NCBI GenBank assembly: GCA_001692895.1
Contig: KV748261.1
Coordinates: forward strand, 124,001 to 188,000
Length of the DNA: 64,000 nt
Direction: 5' to 3'
Source: Cenococcum geophilum 1.58
Taxonomy: Eukaryota > Ascomycota > Dothideomycetes > Gloniales > Gloniaceae
The position numbers and the translations under genes are program-made. Below, piece by piece: positions 22,712 to 32,900 of this stretch (position 1 is its first letter; every line of letters begins with the position of its first letter). The notes below the pieces were generated by a model. The model had not been told where the DNA came from, ran no database searches, and saw only the letters and a list, made by a program, of their open reading frames with translations.

Positions 22712-24294
22712 GTACCCCCCCTTTAAACTCGAGCTTTTATAAGATAGGGCTATAGTAGTTTTAGGTAGAGTTTATAAAAGTCTTTTACGGCTTATATAAG
22801 TCCTATAGAGTTAACGGGTTCCTATAAGGGCTTAGTAAAGCCTCTCTATTTTATAAGGTATATATATTAGTATTTTTGTTTATTATACTTAATATTATTA
22901 ATTCTTTTAATAAAGTACTTATTTTTACTATCTACTTTAACTAGCAGGGGAGGGTCTTATATCTATCTAGGTAGGGTGTCTAATATATAGGGTAGTAGGG
23001 CGGAGAACTAACATATAGAATACGGGGTGGATTTTGACCATATTGGGGAGCTTTAATTAATAGGCGTAAAAGGAGACAACATTCTTAACCATATAAGAGC
23101 TAGCGTTCTTCTAATTAAGTTTCTTAGTAGGTTATTTTATATTTAAATTTCTTATATTTAGCTAAATAAAGTTACTAATTTAGTAGGCTAATACTAGGGT
23201 TTATTTCTTATTCGCTATAGCTTTATAGACAAATTAAGCCTATATTATTTTATTAGTAAAAAACTGTTATAGTTCCTCTATTTTCTAATTAATTTACTTT
23301 TGTAACTTATAAGGTATAATAGGTAAGGTAAGAAATATTACTAAAGGGATTAAAACCTATTTATAGATGCTAGCCGTAGTTAGCTAGAAATAGGGAGACC
23401 TTTATAGTTTCTAAAACGGAATTATTTGTAGTAAACTTATATTAAGAAGCGGGCTTCGGTACTAGGCGTAGTATATTATTATACAGTTTATTAATAACGT
23501 TTATATAGGCATTAAGGGCTCCTAATAGGTTCACGCCTATTAGGGAGGTTTTTAGTTTAGGGCTTAGGGATTTAATAAGGCTATTAATTAGTACGGAGTT
23601 ATTCTGGCCCATTTCCCTTACGTAATAGTTAAATTTAGAGAAGTATATTAGGAAACCTTTTGTTTTTTAAGCTATATAGTTTATCTTCCTTTAAGTAGTA
23701 GCTTAATGGTTTAGGTAACTATATATAGCTTTAAGAAGTATAACTAGGCTTTATACTAAGTTTAGCTAAAGGGGTTTAATAAGGTTAGCTACCTCTTCCC
23801 CTAGTTAACTTAGGGCGGAGTAAAGTTAATTAGCTTTAGTTAGGTAACAGTTAGCGTTACTAATTAGCTTATTTTTAAGCTAGTTTAAAAATAATTAGAG
23901 CTTTTATTATTTACTAGTAAATACTAGGGGATCTAATAGTTGTTTAAATCGTTATAGTATAGTAGTCGGCTTAGAGTAAGTAACTATTATAGGTTTAGGA
24001 CTTACGTTCTGCGTATTTATCTCTAGAGATAGCGTTTGGTCTTAAGGTCCTAGTATAAGCATCTTAAGGGTGCGAACTTCTTCTTAGAAGTCCTTAATTA
24101 ATTACTAATATTATACTTCTTATTTGGCTTATTATTAATTTAAAATAGCTTAGTTCTATATAAGGGCGTCTATAAAAGACTTCTATATCCCTACTAATTG
24201 TTCTTAGTATATAGATATAATACTAGCGGCCGTTATAGGAGCTTTGGGTTCGTTTTACATATTAATGGTAATATAGGTAGTTAATATAATATAG

Positions 24295-24660
24295 TATTAC
24301 GGAGTAAGTACAAGCGATAATAATATATAGTAAGGTAGATATTATTAAGCTATATACATAAAATATATAAGGAAGTTAAGACGTTGCGTAGAGAAAAAAG
24401 GGTATATATTATTAACTTAGTTGCTTAATTAACATATATACGGAGTAGGGTAGGATTTAGGTCTTAGTAGAACTTAGTAAGCTTCGTATCCTAGTAGGAC
24501 TTAGTAGGATTTAGTAAAACTTAGCGGAATATAGCGGAATATAGTAGAATATAGTAGATTGCCGTTAGATTACTATAGATTGCGGCAAATTGCGGTCTTA
24601 TAGTCGATCTCTAATTACTAAGTTAGTGGAAATAGGTAGATGTGTATAAAGTGTTACGGA
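24295..24660 (-). repeat. 5' LTR of gypsy family 1 copy b, split by insertion
   Basis: It begins TATTACGGAGTAAGTAC and runs to GTGTTACGGA, where the expected last bases are missing; they reappear at 26549-26565 (AGAGGTGTTCCGTAATA). This shows the satellite element inserted inside the LTR. Confidence 0.85.
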
Positions 24661-24968
24661 CATTGGGAAAATATGGTACCCTTTTAATAGCCTTAATGGT
24701 TGGTGGTTGACGCAATTGGCGCGCAGTTGAGGTCATTTGGCAACTCGACCGACTAGCCTATATCGTGTTTTTTTGACACGCAGCCTATACGCAGCCTGCG
24801 CGCAACCTGCCAGTAATCTGCGCCATTAGTAACTACAATTATATTTACCTCTTTTATATTAATAGCATATTTTAAATAAATAAAAGCTACTTTAAAGCTA
24901 TTTATAAGGCTAGCAAAATAAATATTATTATTTTAGATAATTTAATATAATATAGCGATGGTTCTCTT

Positions 24969-25305
24969 CTACCTATCTACCTATTAACTTACCTACCTAC
25001 CTGCATCGCCTACCTGTCTACATTGCCTACCTATCTATATCGCCTACCTATCTGCATCTGCTTACCTATCTGCATCTATCTACCTGTTTATATCTGCCTA
25101 CCTATCTATATCTACTTGCCTATCTATATCTACTTACCTATCTATATCTGCCTACCTGTCTATATCTGCTTACCTATCTATATCTACCTACCTATCTATA
25201 TCTACTTACCTGTCTATATCTACTTACCTATCTATATCTACCTACCTATCTGCATCTGCCTACCTATTAGCATCTCCCTATTTGTGCCTACCTGTCTATA
25301 CTACC
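24969..25305. repeat. (CTAC/CTAT/CTGT/CTGC)n microsatellite, copy A
   Basis: Tetranucleotide array of CTACCTATCTATAT-type variants with interspersed CTGCCTAC units. It gives a stop-free frame of repeating Tyr-Ile-Tyr-Leu-Pro, which is an artefact of composition. Confidence 0.92.
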
Positions 25306-25359
25306 TTAATTCGATCAATTAATCGAATCGTTTATAGTATTCGCTGGCTAGTCGTTATC

Positions 25360-25858
25360 GTCTGGCTCTGGCGACGGTCATCTGGTTCTAGCGACGGTCG
25401 TCTGGTTCTAGCGACGGTCGTCTGGCTCTGGCGACAGTCGTCTGGTTTTGGCGACAGTCGTCTAGTTTTGGCGACAGTCGTCTAACTCTAGAGACGATCG
25501 TCTGGTTCTGGCGACGGTCGTCTGGTTCTGGTAACGGTCGTCTAGTTCTAGTAACGGTCGTCTAGTTCTGGCGACAGTCGTCTGGTTCTAGTAACGGTCG
25601 TCTGGTTCTGGCGACGGTCGTCTAGTTCTGGTAACGGTCGTCTNGTTCTGGCGACGGTCGTCTGGTTCTAGCGACAGTTGTCTGGCTCTGGCGATAGTCG
25701 TCTGGCTCTGACGACGGTCGTCTAGTTCTGGCGACGGTCGTCTGGCTCTAGCGACAGTCGTCTGGTTTTGGCGACAGTCGTCTAACTCTAGAGACGGTCG
25801 TCTGGTTCTGGCGACGGTCGTCTGGTTCTAGCGATAGTCATCTAGTTCTAGCAACAGT
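25360..25858. repeat. 20-bp minisatellite, about 25 units, copy A
   Basis: Units such as TCTGGTTCTGGCGACGGTCG repeat in strict 20-bp register with CA/TG-type and other point variants (TCTAGTTCTAGTAACGGTCG). One N is present at about 25644. There are no spacers between units. Confidence 0.95.
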
Positions 25859-25984
25859 CCTCTGCTGGCTGCCGTTCTAGTGCCTCCCTAGATAGGGAGG
25901 ATATAAGGAAGGAAGGAAGGGTAAAAAATAAGGCGGCTATATAGGCAGAGACACATATAGACGCTATTGGGAATATAGCGGGGA

Positions 25985-26170
25985 CCCGATGCAGAGCTTC
26001 GTGTAGAGCCTCTGTACGCAAAGCTTCGCGCAGAGCCTTGTGCAGAGCCTTTGTACGTAGAGCTTCGTATAGAGCTTCGTGTAGAGCTTCGTGTAGAGCT
26101 TTATGTAGAGCTTCGTGTAGAGCTTTGTGTAGAGCTTTGTGTAGAGCTTCGTATAGAGCCTTGTATAGAG
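25985..26170. repeat. 12-bp AGAGCTTCGTGT array, copy A
   Basis: Tandem AGAGCTTCGTGT / AGAGCCTCTGTACGC variants directly follow the GGGGACCCGATGC boundary. About fifteen units, with C/T variation at the third-from-last positions. Confidence 0.93.
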
Positions 26171-26199
26171 CCTCTAAGTAATAAAACTGTATAAAAATT

Positions 26200-26480
26200 C
26201 ATTTGCGTAATTAGCATATAACTTTACCTTAATTGCATGTTAAGGAATATATAGTTAGCTTTTAAAGTTGTTAAATAGGTTAACTGCGTGTTAAGGAATA
26301 TACAGTTAGCTATTAAGTAGGTTAACTGCGTGTCAAGGAATATATAGTTAGCTTTTAAAGTTGTTAAATAGGTCAACTGCGTGTTATTTAACTTTTAGAT
26401 GTGTTAAATAGGTTAACTGCGTGTTATTTGACTTTTAGATGTGTCAAATTGGTCAATTGCGTGTCGAGTTGGTCAAATTG
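26200..26480. repeat. Degenerate repeats of GGTTAACTGCGTGTTAAGG, copy A
   Basis: Five to seven imperfect copies of a unit containing GTTAACTGCGTGTTA and GGAATATATAGTTAGC, with CAATTGCGTGTC variants near the right end. The same block occurs reversed at about 36585-36775 in copy B. Confidence 0.8.
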
Positions 26481-26565
26481 CATGTCAATTACGCGAAACG
26501 CGAAAACCAAAGTCTACTTAAATCTTATCCTGCGAATATTTTCCCAATAGAGGTGTTCCGTAATA

Positions 26566-27151
26566 GTAATATAGCTTTATAGAGAGGTTAAAGCTGCCTT
26601 TTACTTCTTATATTCCTTCTTTACTAGTTTATACCTTTTATAGAGAATTTAAGGCTTAGTTTTCTTATCTTTAGAAAGGGCCGTATATAATATTATTCTT
26701 AGCTTTATATTTTAAGGCCTAGAAAAGACTAGTTTAAGTAATTAAGGTAACTAATCCTATTTAGTTAAGAGGTTAATATATTTCTATATATCTCCTATTT
26801 AAGCTTAAAGCCTAATAAACTTAATATATTTATTATAATTAGCTTAGTTTAATAATATTACCGTTATAGTAATAGCTTAGGTAGGTTAATAAGTTATATT
26901 AAAAGGTGCTTATAAAGATTTTTTTTAATAATAAATAGTAATTTAATAAGGGGTAGAATTAATTAAATTAGTTAGTTAAATAAGTATAATATAATACGTT
27001 ACCCAGGCTTATAATTGCTAATTAAAAGATTAAAAGAAAAAGAAGAATAACTCTATTTTATTGCAAGTAGCTTTAGAGCTTATTATATACATTAAGTAGG
27101 TTTATTTAAAACTGGTACATTATTGCCACTTAATTAATATTAGGTAATAGG
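26566..27151. other. AT-rich RIPed remnant between insertions
   Basis: Starts with the right-hand GTAAT duplication and ends beside the left TSD of the copia element. It is very TA-rich with no conserved motif recognised. It should be the continuation of the relic interrupted at 22312. Confidence 0.4.
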
Positions 27152-27156
27152 TAATA

Positions 27157-27329
27157 TATTAGATACACAAGGGGGATATCACGTAGCTACGGTTCGTAGA
27201 TAGTATGATAATTGTTATTCTTGTTTCTTATAAAGAAAGGGGGAGGGCGAGGAACCTTAGGTTCCTCGCTACGGTAGTGCCGCGGCGACACGTAATGACA
27301 CGTGACGACCGCTTGCCTTATTCCCAACA
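27157..27329 (-). repeat. 3' LTR of copia derivative
   Basis: 173 bp with a GAACCTTAGGTTCCTCGC near-palindrome and GCCGCGGCGACACGTAATG. It is nearly identical to the other LTR except for a few transitions and a short indel near its outer end. Confidence 0.9.
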
Positions 27330-27490
27330 CTGGCAACTCTTCTTTTATAGTTACCATCTATATACACTTATAGATTGCCACTATACAAAGATACAAAGCT
27401 AAGGAAAAGAAGAAGATAAAAAAAGGACGTTAGGTTTAACGAGAATACAAAGGGAGTCGCTAAGGCGCTAGTAGTAAGCGAGCTAATAGC

Positions 27491-27517
27491 GATTTTCCAT
27501 GCCGGGCATGGAAAATC
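27491..27517. promoter_or_regulatory. 27-bp near-perfect palindrome in copia 3' region, function unknown
   Basis: The arms GATTTTCCATGCC and GGCATGGAAAATC surround a single central G, with CTGATTGG (an inverted CCAAT-type word) beside it. The same palindrome recurs at 36033-36059 with symmetric changes in both arms. It may be a hairpin or a protein-binding site; nothing here decides which. Confidence 0.6.
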
Positions 27518-27681
27518 CTGATTGGCTGGCAGAAGTTAGGGTCGGCAGAGTATNGTAGGAATTTGGNAGGTAGTACGCCCTAGGAAACTGTGTNGTTAAA
27601 ATAGGGTTGCGGAGCTAGCGGAGNGTAACTNGATACGGCTAGCTCGAGCAAATGGGAACGANAGTCGACCAATAGGAATGC

Positions 27682-27750
27682 TCTTGAATTGCCTTTGTCA
27701 TCGCATCTGCCGGGTTGTCTTGGCCACTAATCCATCGAATCCCAAAGAGT
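27682..27750 (-). pseudogene. C-terminal end of copia RNase H
   Basis: FGIRWISGQDNPADAMTK matches the end of the copia RNase H domain (IRWI-G-NPADAxTK). It is fused directly downstream of minisatellite-encoded Val-Glu-Val-Leu repeats. The rest of pol is missing. Confidence 0.8.
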
Positions 27751-27756
27751 TCTTGA

Positions 27757-28110
27757 TGCTCTACGAGAACCTCCACGAGAACCTCTGCGAGGACCTCCAT
27801 GAGGACCTCCACGAGGACCTCCATGAGGACCTCCACAAGGACCTCTGCGAGGACCTCCANGAGGACCTCTATGAGGACCTCCACAAGGACCTCTGCGAGG
27901 ACCTCCATGAGGACCTCCACGAGGACCTCCATGAGGACCTCTATGAGGACCTCCACAAGGACCTCTGCGAGGACCTCCACGAGGACCTCCATGAGGACCT
28001 CCACGAGGACCTTCATGAGGACCTCTATGAGGACCTCCACAAGGACCTCCATGAGGATCTCCATGAGGGTCTCCACGAGAACCTCTATAAGGGTCTCTAC
28101 GAGAACCTCC
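27757..28110. repeat. 12-bp/24-bp minisatellite of GAGGACCTCCAC type inside the copia derivative
   Basis: Tandem GAGGACCTCCACGAGGACCT variants (CATGAG, TATGAG, CACAAG, TGCGAG). All six frames are nearly stop-free, giving artefactual Glu-Asp-Leu-His, Gly-Gly-Pro or Val-Glu-Val-Leu strings. One N at 27860. Confidence 0.93.
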
Positions 28111-28199
28111 ATCAGTGCTTTGTAGCCGATATTGATCGTACCCTCTGCCGTATTCCAATTCCCTGCTAAACTTCTCCTGATCTTGTGGTGGTAACGTAG

Positions 28200-28500
28200 A
28201 TCTGGGTTGTTGCGGAGGTTGTTGCGGAGATTGCTGCGGAGATTGCTGCGGAGGTTGCTGCGGAGATTGCTGCGGAGGCTGCTGCGATGGATACAGAACT
28301 AAAGACAGAGGTGGATACTGGGGAACTGAAGACGGAGGTGGAAGCGATGGCTGCGGAACTAAAGACGGAGGTTATTGCGGATGTTGCCGCGGAGGTTGCT
28401 GCGGATGTTGCCGCGGAGGTTGCTGCGGAGGTTGTGGTTGCTGTGGAGGTTGCTTCGGAGCTTGTTGCGGAGCTTAATGCGGAGCTTGTTGCACAGGTTG
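28200..28500. repeat. GTTGCTGCGGAG-type repeat coding Gln/Pro-rich tract on minus strand
   Basis: Repeats of GGAGATTGCTGC / GGAGGTTGTTGC read [11 protein letters not shown] on the minus strand, continuing in the direction of the Gag ORF. Low-complexity linkers of this sort are common in fungal copia Gag, but here they seem to have expanded. Confidence 0.85.
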
Positions 28501-28548
28501 AGATACGGCAGCCTGAGGAACTTGAGGTGTTTGATAGCCTAAGGTTGT

Positions 28549-29004
28549 CTATAGTGTTGCTTGTGGCTGTCCGTTATTAGGATTCCCTCGAGAGTTAAAC
28601 TTCTTTTGGTGCTTAATCTCTTGTGGAGTCCATTTATGCTCTTCTTCTGCGTCAAGGACTTGCTGAATATTGTCTCTAATAGTACCCCCATTTATAGGGA
28701 TAAATACTCCTTTCTCCCGAAGGAAGTCTCGAAAATCTTGAATAATATAAATATTACCAAGTGCCCAGGTGTTGGCAGTCCATCCTATAAAATCCTCCCT
28801 AAAATATTCCCATAGCTGTAAATCGGTGTAGTATCTACTTTGGTAAAATAGAATACGGCGTAGAAAAAAGCCATTAACTTGTTTTGCGGTACAAGTTGCT
28901 ATATTAATGGTAAATTCGTCCCAATCTTTATCGATGAGTTTCGCGTACGTAGCTACTCCTAGTAGTAAGGAGTCTTTCCAGTTATTTAAGGTAGGCGTAG
29001 CCAT
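28549..29004 (-). CDS. Gag-like protein of copia element, open frame
   Basis: 151 codons from ATG at 29004. [20 protein letters not shown] opens the protein, followed by [39 protein letters not shown] and a hydrophilic tail ([18 protein letters not shown]). The helical, Trp-rich N-terminal arrangement fits the Gag region of fungal copia elements, and its place just after the 5' LTR leader supports this. No zinc knuckle is present in this frame. It is unusually intact for this region, so this element may have moved after most RIP, or escaped it as a low-copy family. Confidence 0.65.
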   Translation of the reverse strand: MATPTLNNWKDSLLLGVATYAKLIDKDWDEFTINIATCTAKQVNGFFLRRILFYQSRYYTDLQLWEYFREDFIGWTANTWALGNIYIIQDFRDFLREKGVFIPINGGTIRDNIQQVLDAEEEHKWTPQEIKHQKKFNSRGNPNNGQPQATL

Positions 29005-29352
29005 GTTTTTGGAGGGAGGGAAGTATTATTGGTGTAGGGATTGTCGTTTAGTACGCGTTTGTGACGTGTATTTGCGGTTATAGGGCTTAGGACCAGTTCT
29101 GGCCTTAAATCGCGAAGACTCGTAAAGCATATTATTCTGCGTAATGGACGCAAGAATCTGTAATCTGGGGAAGGCTCAGGACTAGTTCTGGCCTTTAGAT
29201 CCTTGGATTCGTGGAAGAGTTCTATTTAAGGTTTAGGACCAGTTCTGACCTTAAAAGACAGCTTCCTCTAGCACGAGTAGCACTGGTACAGTGGCTCATC
29301 TCTTCTTAGTGAAGACCTTGCTGTTCTGTGGTATAACAGTAAAGTTAACCAC

Positions 29353-29532
29353 TGATTAGTGGGGGATACATAAAGGGGATATCACGTAGCTACGGTTCGT
29401 AGATAGTATGATGATTGTTGTTCTTGTTTCTTGTAAAGAAAGGGGGAGGGCGAGGAACCTTAGGTTCCTCGCTACGGTAGTGCCGCGGCGACACGTAATG
29501 ATACGTGACGACCGCTTGCCTTATTCCCAACA
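29353..29532 (-). repeat. 5' LTR of copia derivative
   Basis: 180 bp, matching 27157-27329; ends CCCAACA on the plus strand. The right TSD TAATA follows at 29533-29537. Confidence 0.9.
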
Positions 29533-29537
29533 TAATA

Positions 29538-29921
29538 GAAGGGTAATAAAAATAATATAAAGTTATAAAGTAATAGGCGACTATAATAGAAATAGAGTAA
29601 TTACCAAAATCTGACCTAGATCGATAAAAAGTAAGTTATTAAAATTATAGGTAGAAAGGAGTAAAGTGACTATTTTTTAGCTTAACTAGTTTAACTTAAA
29701 CTAACGTATTTTAGATAAAATGCGACCGACTGCCTATATCTAATATTTTATATAATATAGCTATAACGTCGTTATTTAATGCAATAGATAGATGAGCTAA
29801 AGAGCTCTTACCTTGTAGTTTTTTTAAAATAATAACTAGACGTTATACGGAGGTCGCTAATAAAAAGTTCTTATACCTTCCTAATTAGGGAATCAATTTA
29901 CTAAGATTAACAAATATATAT
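29538..29921. other. RIPed remnant left of LINE 1
   Basis: AT-rich with no frame. It contains GTCGCTAATAAAAAGTTCTT near 29855-29880 and CTTCCTAATTAGG, which form an imperfect inverted repeat with 35451-35494 on the other side of LINE 1. The host element is unidentified. Confidence 0.4.
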
Positions 29922-29934
29922 ATTTATATATTTA

Positions 29935-32900
29935 GAAGCATGAATCCCTAAAAGAGCCGCATTAGCAGCGAAACCAGCCCGAAACCACCTAATAAAACAA
30001 TCCGACATTAGGATCCTATTCCCCGCACCGAGAAACCCTATAAAACCACGTTGCCCTTAGCTGCAAGCATGGGGGGCGACGGAGGAACGTAAGCGTCCCA
30101 CTGGAGTCACGAAAGTTGCGACGCGAGCGAGCTAAACTACAAACCAGGCGGGCAACAACACGGAAAGGACAGCCGCCAGCCTAATTAGCAATGGCAAAAA
30201 TTAAAGGAAATACTTAGATAAATTAAAGATGATCTTATAAAAGAGGAAGAAGAAACCCTATAATACTAGATACTGTCTGCGGTTTAAGAGGCAATATAAC
30301 GCGTTAAAGCACTCTTAACGCGTCTAGGGCTATAGATAACCCAAGAAAAGGAAACTAAAGCCTAGCTTAACTAGATAGAAGCTGGCATTACAAAAATCTA
30401 AAAGGAAACGCGTAAAGGAGGAATACTAAGTCTAGGAATCCCCCTAGTATAAGGCCAAACCTAGGCAGCCGTTGCCGCGCAGGCGGCCCGCATAGTAAAT
30501 ATAGTCGCGGTACCGCAGAGAGCAACTATATAGGTCCGGCTTAAGGAGCCCTAGGGCTAAGAACTAAAGGAGCTCCTTAAGACCATTTAGAGAATAATAC
30601 TAAGCGTATATGCCGTACGCACCCTTAACAGCGGGGACATTAACGTCTATATCCCCTCCCAAATAATAAAGGATTAAATCTTAAACGGACTAGATGCACT
30701 AGGGCTTAAAATACTAAGGAAAGACTACCTCCTAGAAGTGCCTGGGGTCCCACTTAAGACCCTAATTAATAGCGGAAGGAATATAGACAACTTAGAATTA
30801 ATCTAATCCATCTGCGATGCTATAAAGCGCCTTGCGCCTAGAATAGCTATTAGCCGGATCCGATAGCTACACGCCCCTAAGGCGCAGGTAAAACGCTAGA
30901 TAAACCTAAGTAGCGCCTAAAGAGAACCTAAGAAAACTAGAGGAATACTTATAATTGGGGTCCCAACCTAGGCAATTTAGTAAAAGATTATAAAAAGTGG
31001 GATAGTTATTAAATCCTAGCTTTTTAAGACTAGGCTTTTTGAGAATAGCATAATTATAAAGTAATGCTACTGATGTAATTAATAGGGATATACACAAAGC
31101 GTATATAGAAAGTAAATAAAATGCGGATAATGTATAGGATTATATAGCACCATAGATTGCCCTAAGGAAAGGGTATCTTATATTAACTGCGGTAAAGTAT
31201 ATAAAGTATAGCAAAGAAAAGAGTGTAAGACCTTCTAAAGCTACCTTAAGGGCATTTAAACAAAAAGGATAGCCCTCTTTATGCAGTCGCTCCGTATATA
31301 AGAAGCTATAGAAACAACACACCTACCCCTAATACCAGGAAACTTCTTAATTATCACTAACAAAAAAAGAGGACGGGAATTATTAGGAACCTAAGATTAA
31401 CCACTAAAACGGGGACTAGGTAAACTATCCTTTATCAATAAAGTAAGTAGAGATAGTTTATAATTAAGGCTTTAGCTACGGGCCAATAGAGTAATAACAG
31501 CTACTAGTGAAAACGAAGAGGAATAGGACACCAATATGGACGAGCCTACACCCACCCCAAATAAATAAGTGTATAATTATTTAGTATAACTACGGAAATG
31601 CAAACTAAGGGGCGTATTGCCCCTTCTTTAACAGCGTTATACTGGCGGACTATTAGGTCCTTGTAGTCTAGGAGCTGGTATATAACAGATACACTAAATC
31701 AATATACTGCCCTAGGGGATTTACACTTATATACGACGCTCTCCCTATAATAAAGGTCTGCTTTATAATTAGCAAAGATATTAAAGCTATATATTAGAAG
31801 CGCAGATAATATAGCCCCTTTATTACAGCCCTTTAGGTGCGCCTAGAGGGGTTAAAGATAATAATTATTAACGTCTATAACCCACGTAAAGACGGCCCTT
31901 AGATTAGGACATAGCCTAAGGTTAAAATGGCTATTAAGGAGGCCAAAGGAGAAATCATACTCTTAGGCGACTTTAATGCCTACTACTTGATGTAGGATAG
32001 AAAGCACGCAGCTAGTAAAGAGTAGGCGGAACGCCTACTAGCCGAAACCGACGCTAGAGGCCTTATACTCACCACACTAAGAGGAGAGCCTATATGGAAA
32101 AAAGGGGAATAGAAAAGCGTAATCGACCTTATATTCATTTCCCTAAATCTATATAGAAAAGTTAACTTCTATGGTATAATTAAGGGGTGGGCCCTTATAA
32201 GAGACTATATACCTATCCGCATCCAAATTAATAACGCCGGCTGTCCGCTAGCGGAACGCTAGCGCCTCGCCCTTAATAAACTAGACTTATAAGGCCTTAC
32301 CTAAAGTATCTAGGAGCTTAACTAGGCTATATCCGAAAAACCCCTCTAAGCCCTTTAGGAAGGAATTAAATAAGTACTTAAAGAATACTGCCCGTAAGTA
32401 TAACCTAGTTAGTAGGCCCACCGAGAATGGTTACTATATGCTATATAGCTCCACGCTAGCGCCCGCTAGGCGCGACGACAGTACTAGGACTATAATAACC
32501 CCTATGACTTATAAAGATACTTAGTTCTAAATAATAAACTCTAGAAAGAAACTAGGAGAGTTAGCCAGGATAACTAGAGGCGCTTTATTTAAGAACTTAC
32601 TAAGGACTAGTTAAAACCCTATAATAAAGGTCTATGGTTTTTATTAAAATAGAGTAGGAAAGCAAATACAGTAAAAGTAGACCCTTAGTTACTAGACCTT
32701 AGGAGAACTATTAACGACCCCTTTATAGATAACAATACTATAAAAGCGGATATCCTTATAGCAAAGTTTTTCCCTAAGACAGGTATAGCAGACCTTAGTA
32801 ATATTAAAATAGAGGTAATAATAGAATAAAGAGCACTTAATATTAGCCCTATTATCTTAAAAGAGGAGATTAATAGGTTAATTAAAGGCCTTTTAAATGG

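Larger units (their letters stand above)
24662..26548 (+). mobile_element. Composite satellite-carrying element, copy A
   Basis: The ends are inverted: ATTGGGAAAATAT on the left and ATATTTTCCCAAT on the right. Inside, in order: about 300 bp of unique sequence (GGTTGGTGGTTGACGCAATT, GTGTTTTTTTGACACG), a CTAC/CTAT microsatellite, a 20-bp minisatellite, a spacer with CCTCCCTAGATAGGGAGG and AATAGCGGGGACCCGAT, a 12-bp AGAGCTTCGTGT array, and a right block with repeated GGTTAACTGCGTGTTAAGG motifs and ACGCGAAACGCGAAAACC. The same plan recurs reversed at 36519-44117 and, with other ends, at 46120-49140. No ORF with a transposase motif is present, so mobility would need a partner. A clean target duplication was not resolved. 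Confidence 0.72.
22313..26565 (-). mobile_element. Gypsy family 1 copy b, reverse, internally deleted, carrying a satellite element
   Basis: LTRs related to those at 11299 and 16899 lie in reverse orientation at 22313-22711 and 24295-24660 (the latter resumes at 26549-26565 after an insertion). The whole is bracketed by perfect GTAAT (22308-22312 and 26566-26570). Between the LTRs only about 1.58 kb remains: 22712-23440 matches the reverse complement of the integrase-to-PPT end of copy a (16170-16900), and about 23460-24290 matches its gag start (11700-12490). Protease, RT and RNase H are deleted. Confidence 0.88.
27157..29532 (-). mobile_element. Copia-type LTR element, minus strand, pol largely missing
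   Basis: Two similar LTRs (27157-27329, 173 bp; 29353-29532, 180 bp) end in TGTTGGGAATAAGG on the minus strand, the common copia start. The element is flanked by perfect TAATA (27152-27156 and 29533-29537). On the minus strand it holds a leader, a Gag-like ORF (29004-28549), a Gln/Pro-rich repeat, a GAGGACCTCCAC-type minisatellite, and then only the last residues of a copia RNase H (FGIRWISGQDNPADAMTK, about 27750-27682). Protease, integrase and RT are absent. RIP damage is light. Several N are present at 27554-27860. Confidence 0.87.

Noticed and set aside
25023-25322. Hydrophobic Tyr-Ile-Tyr-Leu-Pro repeat protein
   Set aside because: It is a translation of the CTAC/CTAT microsatellite; the same occurs at 43373-43770 and 46616-46807.
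25360-25858. Possible CRISPR array
   Set aside because: The 20-bp units are directly tandem with no unique spacers, and the genome is eukaryotic.
27639-28169. Glu-Asp-Leu-His and Gly-Gly-Pro open frames on both strands
   Set aside because: Produced by the GAGGACCTCCAC minisatellite; only the RNase H tail at 27682-27750 has real homology-like content.
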